64,000 bases of DNA from Ancistrus triradiatus (Eukaryota; Chordata; Actinopteri; Siluriformes; Loricariidae). Below are positions 1 through 11,100 of this stretch, piece by piece (position 1 is the first letter of the stretch; each line of letters begins with the position of its first letter). Position numbers and translations under genes: made by a program. Below the pieces are notes generated by a model. The model saw only the letters and a list, made by a program, of their open reading frames with translations, had not been told where the DNA came from and made no database searches. The stretch lies in NCBI GenBank assembly GCA_025084515.1, contig JAJAGP010002000.1, positions 1 to 64,000 on the forward strand, written 5' to 3'.

Positions 1-43
1 AATGATAGAGGAACTAAACAGGGACTGAAAACTAGTTCTTTAC

Positions 44-73
44 CATCCAGAGACCTGCGTCCGGATCATTGAT
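44..73 (-). CDS. tmem220: tmem220 coding exon 2 (30-nt microexon)
   Basis: The acceptor TTTGCAG precedes ten codons, INDPDAGLWM, and the donor GTAAAG follows. The NDPDA motif is the conserved luminal-loop signature I associate with TMEM220. Confidence 0.8.
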
Positions 74-321
74 CTGCAAATACAACCAGAGAGCATCAGC
101 AAGTGCCCAAACAAACTGATAAACACACAATAATGACATGATACTGGATCCTGATGGTCTCCCATCAGCAAAGAGGAAACTCAGCAAATCTCAGCAAAGA
201 GGAAACTAAAAGCTCTACTCGCCTGCACGTAAGTCGCTAGAGAGAAAAACAGAGCCATGATGAAGTTACAAATTCTCCACAGACTCGAAATAAACCGTGG
301 CGCTTTCTCATCAGCCATCAT
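44..321 (-). CDS. tmem220: TMEM220-like membrane protein, first two coding exons (partial)
   Basis: On the minus strand, exon 1 (321 down to 223, 33 codons) and exon 2 (73 down to 44, 10 codons) join in phase 0. Together they give an N-terminus with a segment reading LWRICNFIMALFFSLATYVQ, followed by INDPDAGLWM. Both match the start of vertebrate TMEM220 (LWRACN..MAAFFALA..VQ then VNDPDAE.WV, as I recall the human protein). The hydrophobic stretch is the first predicted membrane helix. An in-frame TAG (327-325) lies just upstream of the ATG at 321; a second ATG follows at once. Exon 2 is only 30 nt and ends in ATG|GTAAAG. The intron between them starts with GC. The remaining exons lie beyond the left edge. 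The molecular function of TMEM220 is not established. Identity rests on about 40 residues plus a shared exon boundary. Confidence 0.82.
223..321 (-). CDS. tmem220: tmem220 coding exon 1 with GC donor
   Basis: There are 33 codons from the ATG at 321 to ...TYVQ, ending CAG at 223. The next intron bases read GCGAGT, so the donor is CAG|GCGAGT: a GC-type donor with otherwise strong consensus flanks. Confidence 0.8.
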
Positions 322-467
322 TAGCTAATGTACAGAAATAATGACTTTAATAACAGTAATCCACAGCGTGGACTCGCCAGCTCTCCTGCAAAGTTTATGT
401 ACTCTATGTGTTACCGTAAGTACTGATATAGGGACGAACCTCCGCTCAAAGGTGCTGCCGTTGTTAC

Positions 468-479
468 CGCGCATGCGCC
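468..479. promoter_or_regulatory. NRF1-type palindromic site
   Basis: CGCGCATGCGCC matches the NRF1 consensus YGCGCAYGCGCR at 11 of 12 positions (the last base is C rather than A or G). It lies in the only CpG-rich patch (about 430-540) and about 150 bp upstream of the tmem220 ATG, where a core promoter for that gene is expected. It could also serve the divergent map2k4 promoter, but that is 1.9 kb away. Confidence 0.5.
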
Positions 480-719
480 GTTTCACCGACGCGAATAGAT
501 CATATACGGTTGGAGGCGATCCTCTTCTAATGACAGCGGAAACGATCCTTCCTTTAAATAAATAAATAAATCTATAAAATACACGTTAAGAACTCAAATG
601 AAATCATGAATGTAAAATGTGTGCATATTTTTACATGAGCACATCAATATATTTGAAGTAAAATGAAATAAAATCTACAAAACGGGAAAGTATTCACGCC
701 AAACTGCTGGTTTCGGCCA

Positions 720-1830
720 TATTGAACAAAAAATAAATAAATAACTAAATAAATAAAATATTAACATAAATAAACAAATTAAATAATTAATTTTATTTGT
801 TAATAAAAACACATTCTTTATTCCCAACCACCAAATATTTCCCCTTTATTTATTGCTATAAAAAAAAATATATATATATACATAACATAAAAAATTTAAA
901 TGTAAAAATAAAATATGAAAATATTATAAAATAAAAATAAAATTGTAAAATACAATAAAATAAAAACAACACCTTCTTTGAGGCCTGACCACCAAATATT
1001 TTCCTTTTATTTATTGCTGGTAAAGAAAAGAAAATAAAAATACAAATAAGATATCAAATAAAAAGATTAAATAAAAATGTAAATGTATTTAATACAATAT
1101 AAATAAAATAACATATAAAAATATAAATAAATAAAATAAATATAAATAAATATAGAAATATAAAATATACAAAATATATAAAACTTTTTTTAAATTATAT
1201 AAATATTAATTAAATAATAAACTAAAAATAAAATATTTAAAAATAATATAAAAACCACCAAATAAACAAACAAGAAATAAACCTTCTTTGACCTCTGACC
1301 ACCAAATGTTTCCCTTTTATTTATTGCTATTAAATAAAATAAAATTTTAATCTAAATAAAATACAAAATAAAAATATAAAAATAAAATATGAATAAAAAA
1401 TAAAAATAAAATAAAAGCAACACTTTCTTTCACCCATGGCCACCAAATATTTCCCTTTTATTTGTTGTTATGAAATAAAATATAAATAAGATAAAAAATA
1501 AAAATAAGAAATAAAAATATAAAGATACAATATGAATAAAATACAATGTTAAACATATAAATAAATAAATAAATAAATACTTAAATATTAAAAGATCAAT
1601 TAAATAATAAACTATATATATACGTATATATATAATAAATAAACCTTCTTTGAACCCTGACCACCAAATATTTCTCTTTTATGTATCCTTATGAAAGGAA
1701 AACAACTTAAATAAAGTAAAAATTATTGTGATGAAAAGCAAAGGAGAAATTATATTAAAAAAAAATGTGAATGAATGAATAAAATAACAAATGAATAGAT
1801 ATGAAATTACGTACAAATAAATAATACAAA
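720..1830. repeat. AT-rich tandem repeat, five ~50-bp conserved blocks
   Basis: Blocks of the form ACCTTCTTTGA..CCTGACCACCAAATATTTCCCTTTTATTTATTGCTA occur near 810, 970, 1281, 1422 and 1641. They are separated by AAATA-rich spacers of about 90-260 bp. The segment fills most of the gap between the tmem220 and map2k4 start regions and holds no gene. Confidence 0.75.
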
Positions 1831-2204
1831 AGGCCTGCTATAAATGATATAAATATCGATATGAGGGTATGGATATCATTAATAAGAAGTAAAACATTTG
1901 ATTTCGGTTGATAAATGATAAATAAATCCGGTGGCTGTGGTGTGTAATGGGAATATCATACAGCAGATGTCTCTGTGTCTCTGTGTCTGTAGCTTTGCCT
2001 TTGAACGGTACAGATCTCTTCATATCCGAGCCAAACGTACAAAGCAAGGCGCCTAAAGCAGATATTTAACATGCAGCACATGAACCCGTCGGAGGAAATA
2101 CGACAATTAGAAGGAAAACGATCTATATCTTGAGTTGTTTCTGTCCTAAAATCCTATCTGTCAGATCTGTCAGGGAAACGAAAGGTGAAATGATCAACTC
2201 TGGG

Positions 2205-2364
2205 CTGTATCCCAAATGGGTTCAATACACCTTCCGTCAGCGTGCTACGTAGGCCGTATAAGAAGGCGTTTGCGCCCTATATAGTGTAGGTCTGAGTGGT
2301 CAGGGAGCGGTTTGGGACGCGGCCGGTGTGTCTCTGCATTGCAGCCCGGGTTGAAGTCAGAGCG
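2205..2364 (+). promoter_or_regulatory. map2k4 proximal promoter / 5' UTR
   Basis: A GC-rich stretch directly precedes the map2k4 ATG. It includes a TATA-like CCTATATAG (about 2277-2285) and GGGACGCGGCCGG. The transcription start cannot be placed from sequence. Part of it (ATCCCAAATGGG ... CTATATAGTGTAGG) resembles an interspersed fish repeat also seen upstream of elac2. Confidence 0.4.
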
Positions 2365-2479
2365 ATGGCGACTCCCAGTCCGAACAGCAGCTCCTCGTCC
2401 TGCTCTGGTTTTAACAGCGGCAACGGTGCGACGTTATCGGCTCAGAGTCAGCACATCAGCACCACCGGCAGCATGCAGG
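2365..2479 (+). CDS. map2k4: map2k4 exon 1 (start codon, Ser-rich N-terminus)
   Basis: The ATG in GAGCGATGG has a good Kozak context. It encodes residues 1-38, starting MATPSPNSSSSS and ending SMQ, plus one base. Donor G|GTGAGG. The N-terminus is low complexity, as in mammals. Confidence 0.93.
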
Positions 2480-4273
2480 GTGAGGAAGAGAACCTTTAAC
2501 GGCTTTCAGTCCTCCGTTTTTAGGGCTGTCTGGCTCTTCATTAGGTGGTTTGTGTTAGCGCTGCGGCTAAGGCTAATTCTGTGTGACAGCTCCAGTGAGG
2601 GCTTTCTGTACCTCCTAAGAACACAGACTATTCATGTTTCCTGTTCTAGCTCGGGTTTAACTGTTACAGTGGGTTTGATCTGATTTGCTCTTGCATTATC
2701 TGTGGAGCTCCACCTGTCACTGAGCCTGAGCCTGAGCCTGAGCCAGTACTAACCTAACGGGTAGCCCATAAGGCTGCTGGCCATTAGCAGGCTTATTTAT
2801 CAGGAGTATTATTATAATTACTGACCTGAGTGTTTACAGACGCTGATAGAGAGCCGTGTAGCATACTGCTTACTGTATTGTCTCTATTTAGGAACAAACT
2901 AGCTTTGATAAAAAATAAAATCGCTATTTAAAGGTGTGTATTAAAGTGTAGAGCTTGGTCACAAATCATATAACGTTATTTCTCACTAATTAAAATGTGC
3001 GTAAATGAATCTGGGTTGTCTACATGTTTGAAGCACTGCTAGTAGTAGTACGAATTATAATAGTTTAGTGAATTAGACAATGCACTACTTTCTCATTAAA
3101 ATGATAGTAACACAGTTAGACAAAGACAGAAATTCTATTTATATAAGTATTAGAGCTGTTCTGACATTTCAGCCACTGACAGCAGAGCAGCTGCTCATTT
3201 GTCAGACTTTTATTTGTTTACGTTAGGGCGAGATGATCCCCTGACCGGCCTCCTCTCCCTCAAGCGTGCCTATGTGTGCTGCCTGACCCAGCCCGAAGGC
3301 ATCACCGGGACTCGAACCCACGTCACCGCGGTGGTCGGCTTGCTTGTTAGGCTGCCTGATTTTTAGAGAAAAAGAGACATCAAGTGTTTAGGCTAGGGAT
3401 GCACCGATCTGACTTTTTCAGTTGTGATACCGATACTAAACTTTGTGTATCGGCCCGATACCATTGTAGTAATAAATTGTGCAGGACTTTGGCACAGCAT
3501 TCAAATTCAAAATAAAAAAGGTCAGATCTATTAAAATGTATTTCTATTTCATTCGTTTATGAGTATATTATTACATTTATGTCACTTAGCAGACACCCTT
3601 ATCCAGAGCGACTTACAGCTGATACAATCCTACAATCCAAGCAACTGTGGGTTAAGGGCCCTGCTCAAGGACCCAGCAGTGGCAGCTTGGCAGAGGTGGG
3701 ATTTGAACCCTGGACCCTCTGGTTCATAGTCCAGTACCTTAACCACTAGGCCACCACAGTCCCAAAAAAAAAAACATTTACAGCATTTAGCAGACGCCCT
3801 TATCCAGAGCGACGTACATCTGATACAGTCTTACAATCCAAGCAATTGTGGGTTAAGGGCCTTGCTCAAGGACCCAGCAGTGGCAGCTTGGCAGAGGTGG
3901 GATTTGAACCCTGTACCCTCTGGTCCGTAGTCCCGTACCTTAACCACTAGGCCACCATAGTTCGGTGGAGCTGATCTAGGTGTACGATACCCGATCCAGC
4001 TCATTTTGTTCATATCGATCCGATGTCCGCTCCCGATATCGGATCGGTGCGTCCCTAGCTTAGACGTACGGGTAAATTAACGTACAGCGACGCGACCGCT
4101 GAAGTCTGGCGTCCATGCTGTCTGCTTCCTGTTCTGCTCAGATCCGTTGCAGGTTCAGAAAAAGTGCTGCGTTCATGGAATGGCCGGGTTTCCCCGAGCG
4201 GATTAGAATGCGCTGCGTAACCTGTGATGTCTGACATGTGGCTTTGGCTGGCTCAGACACGCAAGAGGAAGTT

Positions 4274-4308
<35 letters not shown>

Positions 4309-7300
4309 GACACTTTTGAGAAGTCATCGGCATTCTTGTAAAGTCGTGACACACCGGTTAGTCTGCATCATTCTTCTCTGGAACACCTCAGACTACGCAC
4401 ATCTCGGTCCTGATCGCCCTCAGGGAGGTTTTCCGCCCCGCTGGCACCCCTGGCTTCTTCACTCGGGCCCACGGGCCTGCAAAGTGGCGCTTAAATGTTT
4501 GTGAACCCTTATTTCTCTACAAATAGCAGCTTTACACGCCAGTCCTAAAAGTAGACAGAGAACCCAGTTAAACCAATGAGAGACAAAAGTATAATACTTG
4601 ATTATTGACTCACAGGTATGAGTGCCTTAATAAACATGTTTAGATCCTAGGCTCTCCTGTGCCACTGCGCTACTGTGATGTGGCTATAAGTGGGCGGGGT
4701 TTTAGGATACGGAACCAGCTAGGGGTTTCTCCATAGGGAATAACAGAAACAGGCTCCCGCTATCTGAATGCTGACTCTCTAATGCCGATCGTGGTCTGCG
4801 TTTTTATCTTACCTGTGAGGATCGGTGTTGAAAGGCGTTGATTTGGAGCAGGGGTTTGGGTTTGGGACTTGTAGCTGTGGTACTGGACTATGGACCAAAA
4901 GGTCCAGGGTTCAAATCCCACCACTGCCAAGCTGCCACTGTTGGGTCCTTGACCTACAATTGCTTGGATTGTAAGACTGTCATTAGATCTGTAAGTCGCT
5001 CTGTAAATGTAAATATTAGTGAGTGGCAAAAGTATCTAGTCATGCCAACAAAATGTAAGTAATGACCTACAGTGACTGTTTACTGTTGTGGGACTGTGGT
5101 AAGGTAGTTAAGGTACTGGACTATAGAGTTCAAATCCCACCTCTGCCAAGCTGCCACTGTTGGGTCCTTGAGCAAGACCCTTAACCCACAATTGCTTGGA
5201 TTGTAAGACTGTATTCATTGTAAGTCGCTCTGGATAATGGCGTCTGCTAAATGCTGTAAATGTAAATGGCTTAATAAGCCTGGTACAGACAGATTAGCAT
5301 TAGCATTAGCACTAGCGCTAAACAGACGGGTGCGTGTGCATGGGCTGAATAATGCGATAACTGCAGATAATCAGAGTTGGTCAGTAATAGGATCATGAGC
5401 ACACATACACTTGAGTCATCAGGTAACGTTAAAGCTCCGGCTTACACGACTCGGGGAATATTTGGATTTCTACTTGGCAACCAGTCGATAATCTCACAGA
5501 AATATCCTCACAGCAAACTTCAAGATTAAATCTTCACAGCATCCATTTCCTTGAGCAGAGTCTCCACAACGTGTTCCATAGCCAGATCTGGTGAGAGAAA
5601 AAACACCAAAGTCAATGGAAAAAGAGGCCAAATACGCAGACCTGGCAACCGTGGTGGGACGCAATCTGGCGATCTGACAAACCCCAAACGAATAAACACT
5701 GAGTGCGTTTACATGATGATCCGATCCTGCTCTGATTCCTGCACATACTCCCCATCAACAGACCTGCATTTTATTCCGGTCATCTGATTACTCACAGCAT
5801 GTATACCACTACCCGGTTGCCAGGTCTCCCTATTCTAAAGACTTGGCTTTATTCGGCCTCCTGTTCAATTCACTTTAGCGTTTTTTTTTCGCTGGATTTG
5901 GCAACCCCGGAATTAAAGGCAGCATAATGGCTATCGAACACTGAAGTGCAGCATATGCTTGAGAAAATGCAGTAGTTCAGTTTTATACAGTGCTTCAAAA
6001 GCACTTCTTATTGCCGGTTCTTCTTCTTCCACACATTTCTGTGATTAATGCGGCTCGAACCCTTTAACATACAGACCCGCTTCAAACACCGGTACGTAGA
6101 GAATCGCTCTCTGGGGGGCGCTACGACTTGTAGTCAACCCCATTTATTGTTTTTAATAGATTTAAGTTTAAAAATGTAAAATCTCCCATAGAAATGCATT
6201 GAGGGGACGTTCAGATTCAAATCCCAACCGACAAAATTCAAACTGTAACTGAAATCGATGATGTCACCACAGAGCACTCAGTGAGACTCAGTCAGCTGTT
6301 GTTACATCTACTAATGCAGAAACATGCAAAACTATTAGGGACAAGCCCCACATGACCAAAAAAAGTATTAGGACATGCCCCCACACGGACAAAACTATTA
6401 GGACACGCCCCCACATGACCAAAAGATTAGGACATGCCCCACACATGGAACAAAACATTAGGGACACGCCCCCACATGACCAAGAGTATAGGACATGCCC
6501 CCAAACCGACCAAAAACTATTAGGAACATGGCCCCCCACATGACCAAAAGTATTAGGAACAGGCCCCACACATGACCAAAAGTTTAGGACAAGCGCCCCC
6601 ACATGACCAAAAGTATTAGGACATGCCCCCAACCGACCAAAACTATTAGGACACGCCCCCACATGACCAAAAGTATTAGGACACGCCCCCACATGACCAA
6701 AAGTATTAGGACATGCCCCCACACATGACCAAAACTATTAGGACATGCCCCCACACATGACCAAAACTATTAGGACACGCCCCCATACGACCAAAAGTAT
6801 TAGGACACGCCCCCCACATGACCAAAAGTATTAGGACACCCCCCCCACGACCAAAAGTATTAGGACACGTCCTCACACGACCAAAAGTATTAGGACATGC
6901 CCTCCCACATGACTAAAAGCATTAGGGCACGCCCCCACACGGCCAAAAGAATTGGGACACGCCCACGCACACGACAGAAAATACTGGGACATGCCCTCGC
7001 ACAAGGCCAAAAGTTTTGGGACATGCCCTCGCACAAGGCCAAAAGAATTGGGACATGCCCTCGCACAAGGCCAAAAGAATTGGGACATGCCCTCACACAA
7101 GGCCAAAAGAATTGGGACATGACCCCACACAATGCCAAAAGTATTGGGAAATGCTTCCACATAGGCTAAAAGTATTGGGACATGCCCTCGCACACGGCCA
7201 AAAGAGTTGGGACACGCCCCCACACAAAGCCAAAGTATTGGGACACACCCCCACAGGCCAAAAGTATTGGGACACACCCCCACAGGCCAAAAGTATTGGG

Positions 7301-7937
7301 ACAAGCCCTCGCACAAGGCCAAAAGTATTGGGGCACGCCCTCGCACAAGGCCAAAAGTATTGGGGCACGCTCTCGCACAAGGCCAAAAGTATTGGGGCAC
7401 GCCCTTGCACAAGGCCAAAAGTATTGGGACATGCTACATTCCTTCTATTTGCCACGTTTCAAGCACTGTTGTAGTTCCTTTAGGAAAAGCAGATCGAGTT
7501 TAATATCGCAGTTTGAAGTTTACATCAGTTCCTTCTGTGAGATTATTGGCTGGTTGCCAAGTAGAAATCCAATTATTACCCGAGTGGTGTAAACCCGGAG
7601 GTTTAACATTATCTGATTCCTCAAGTGTGCGTAAACTCGTTGATGGGATTACTGACATAATCTGATTTCAGTTATCGGATTGTTTTAAGGGCACATGAAC
7701 GCACTCGGTGATTCACACTAATGTCTGATCTTCTCACCTTAACCTTTTTGTTCCATAACGCTGTCCTTTTCCTCACTTTTGATCCCTAATGCCCCCCATG
7801 ACACCGTTGATGCTGAACCACGGTGAGAATCTGCACACTAACGCCTCTAACTAACACACACACACACACAAAAACTTGCTTCACTTTGTCTTATTTGTAC
7901 ACTTTTCTCTTTGCATGGAACTAATGTGAGTTAGAAG

Positions 7938-7981
<44 letters not shown>

Positions 7982-8124
7982 TCAGTATGAGTGAGTCAGA
8001 CTTTCATTAGCCCTGTTGGTGTTTGAGCGGAGACGTTATCTGATATGACCTGAATGATTTGGGAGATTCGGGGTCTGGGTGTGGTCTCTCTGGAGAAGAG
8101 GGGCTTGGGATAAACATGTGCTAG

Positions 8125-8160
<36 letters not shown>

Positions 8161-11100
8161 CAGGAGAGCTTCCCAAGGGACGATATTAAAAATCGTTAAA
8201 ACAATCAGCAGTCAGTCTTGACGTACCTTCATCTCTCTTCTCATTCTGTTCACAACCCTGCCCCCGGGAAACCGTGCATAGTTTTGAAAAAACATGTACT
8301 TGTACAGTTTACATTAATTTACGCAAAATTGAGAAATAGTCCGTGATTTCCGAATGTTTCTAAGATGAGATAGGTCTGTTCATCTTGGTACCGCCACCGG
8401 GTGGATATTTCCAGCCATACAGGACCAGACTCCTGTCTCATTGTATGGGGAGAGAAAGTGAAAGTGAAATTAAAATGCCTACATAGAATTGCTAAATGAT
8501 ATAATCTACTTACATTGCTGGGTTCAAGTAACACAGAAACATACGATTTTTAAGGTTATTCTGGCTACTGCACATGCGCATCCCGCCACTGCAAAGGGGC
8601 CGAGACTCGCCGCCCCCCTCTCAGACACATTTACTCATATGCCGGTTCTTTGTAATGAGGGGGCGGGGCTTCTATACTACAGTCCCATTCGTATTTCAAC
8701 CAGTGACCAGTGTTCTCCTTATATAACGTCTCTGATAACCGACAGGGGCTGGACAACATCATCACAAGTTTAAAGTAGGATTAAAGCGCCACCTGCTGAG
8801 GCTTAGCAGGGTAGAATTTCATTGCTGGCAGGACATTTGTCACATTTTAAGCTCGGCGAGGGCGAGATGTGAGATTAAAGGCCGATGTGGTCTTCTCTCC
8901 ACATGTTCTCATTCCTGCTAAATGACACCAGTTGGATTGTACCAATGGGTTTCTTACTCAGTCCTTCAGTTTCTGTTCGCTTGTTGCTGTTCGAACCGTG
9001 TATCGACCGCATTACCTTCTCGGAAGCGGGTCGTTGACCAGACATTGCCAGAGTCTCATAGTCTGTGTATGCTACTGTAATGTAAGTGGGAAGGTGTTCT
9101 CACTGCCAATCTGTGTACAAACGATACATGGATGCGTCAGAGATGCCGCCGAGTATCCGTTTAGGCCTCAAGAAATGAACTCTTCCAAATGGCATCTCTT
9201 ACCTGTCGGTGTGTTACGGCATCCTGTCCCATAAACAGTGTGTGCTGTTGTTTTCTCTTGTCAGCAGGATTTCACATTAACCTGTCTGGAACTGCCCAAA
9301 GTAAGCACCTCCCTCTTGTTCTTGGCTCGCCTCACGCTTGCAGTCTGACGCTCCACTAATCAGAGCCTAGAGCTGGACCCCACTGGGGCTTGGGTTGGTG
9401 GTGGTTGTGGATGGTGATTGTGCTTTTGCTGGTGGTGGGGTTTCAATAATATCGGGACGCCAGTGGACCAATCTGAGGTCAAGCAAGCCTGAAAAGCTAG
9501 ATGATCTTAAACATGCAATCGTTTAGGACCAATATAGCTCAGAAATGTTATTACCTTCTTAATAAAATCGTCTTTCATGATTTGGTACCAAAAAGCCTAA
9601 ACTGAAGAGAGGTGATCTCCGATCCCTCAGACGGCACTGCATCAAGAACCGTCATCAGTAGCTGATAGAACCACATGGACAAGGGATTACTTTATCAAAC
9701 CTTTATCAAGCTCTACAATACAGAGTTACATTCACAAATGCCACTTAAAACGTTACTGTGCTAAAAAGAAGACTTATGTTATAACCATGTCCAGAAGCGG
9801 CAGCGGCTTCTCTGGGCTTGGAGGCATCTGGGATGGACCATCACACAGTGGAAACGGGGATTGTGCTTTCTTTTTGGGAAGAAATGGATGAAAAGGACCA
9901 TCAAGTCCAAAAGCCAGGCTTTGGCATGGTATGGGGTCGGGTCAGGGCTCTTGGTACACTTCTGTGATGCAGCATTAATGCAGAAAAGTACACTGAGATT
10001 TTAGAGCAACATAAGCTGCCTTCAAGATGACATCTTTATCAGGGACGTCCATGCATTTATCAACAAGACAGATCGGAAAAAGTTGGACTGAAATATGGAA
10101 ATCCCTTCCAGTCTTTCTTTGAGGAGCGTTATTTTTAAACATTTGTTGATAAACTGGAGATCTTCTGATCATCTTTTCTCCTTAAAAGACTCCTTTCCTG
10201 GATGCTGCTTTTGTACCAAATCATGATTATAATCACCTGTTTGAAATCACATCATTATTTAGTTCTTTTTTTTAAATTTCATTTGTAGACCCAAGTTGCC
10301 GTCGTCCCAACTGTTTTTGGAATGTCTTGCAAGCACCATCGTTAAATGACAGAGTGAGGACCACATTAAACACTCACTCTTCCATTTAACGTTTTTCGTT
10401 GCGTTGTGCGTGTTGTGTGCTTTCGGGAAATCCACCCAACCATGTTTCACCATGACAGTCTAGATAGGTGCCCCCCCCAAAAACCTGCACACACACAAAC
10501 CAAAAGGATAAACATTTAGCTAAAATGAATTACATTTTATGTAACGTGCAAATCGTTTTTGGACAAACTCCGAGCACCTGAGAGCACCCAGAGGTTCGTG
10601 CACCCCTTGTGCTGTTTGGTGCCACCCTGTACACCATGGCACCCGCAGTAGGGAACCATGGAACTAACCCAGTGGTTCCCAACCTTTATTTCTTTGGAGC
10701 TCCCCCTACAAGTATCTAAGAAATGGAAAAGTTTTAGAAAAGTATTTTGAAGTATTCGGTTGTATCTGATAATCGGCACATGCCTCGTTCAGTCCGATTG
10801 AAGGTTAAGGCCAGCGTTTATCCTCCACTGATCTCGCCGTATGACCCGACATCGGCCTCGGGCTTTAAACCGTGTCTCATTCTTTCAGTCTGTAAATCTC
10901 TCTGCACTTACGCACCGCCATTCCTTATTGCCGGTAATGTGGGAAAGCAGTGTTTATTGGTGCAGGTGGTGGAAGCTCTGGCACGTTCTGCTGGACGTGT
11001 TCCTTCGCACGACTTTGAGGGGTACTAACACGAGTTTGAGTGTTTTTTTCCTTTGGGTTGTGTCGAGTCTTGTTTTGGAGCACCGTGCTGAAATCCGTGG

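Larger units (their letters stand above)
3394..4057. mobile_element. Non-autonomous hAT-like element hosting two SINEs
   Basis: The ends are TAGGGATGCACCGATC and GATCGGTGCGTCCCTA, an imperfect terminal inverted repeat. The flanking octamers GTTTAGGC and GCTTAGAC agree at 6 of 8 positions, consistent with the 8-bp target duplication of hAT elements. There is no transposase. Two copies of the tRNA-type SINE sit inside, so the hAT insertion is older than the SINEs. Confidence 0.75.

Noticed and set aside
341..565. Plus-strand 74-codon open frame near the left edge.
   Set aside because: It lies in the 5' flank of tmem220, resembles no protein and has no splice context.
6873..7592. Open frames over minisatellite A, rich in CPNTFG or QKYWDT repeats.
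   Set aside because: Translated repeat in all frames. No non-repetitive coding part.
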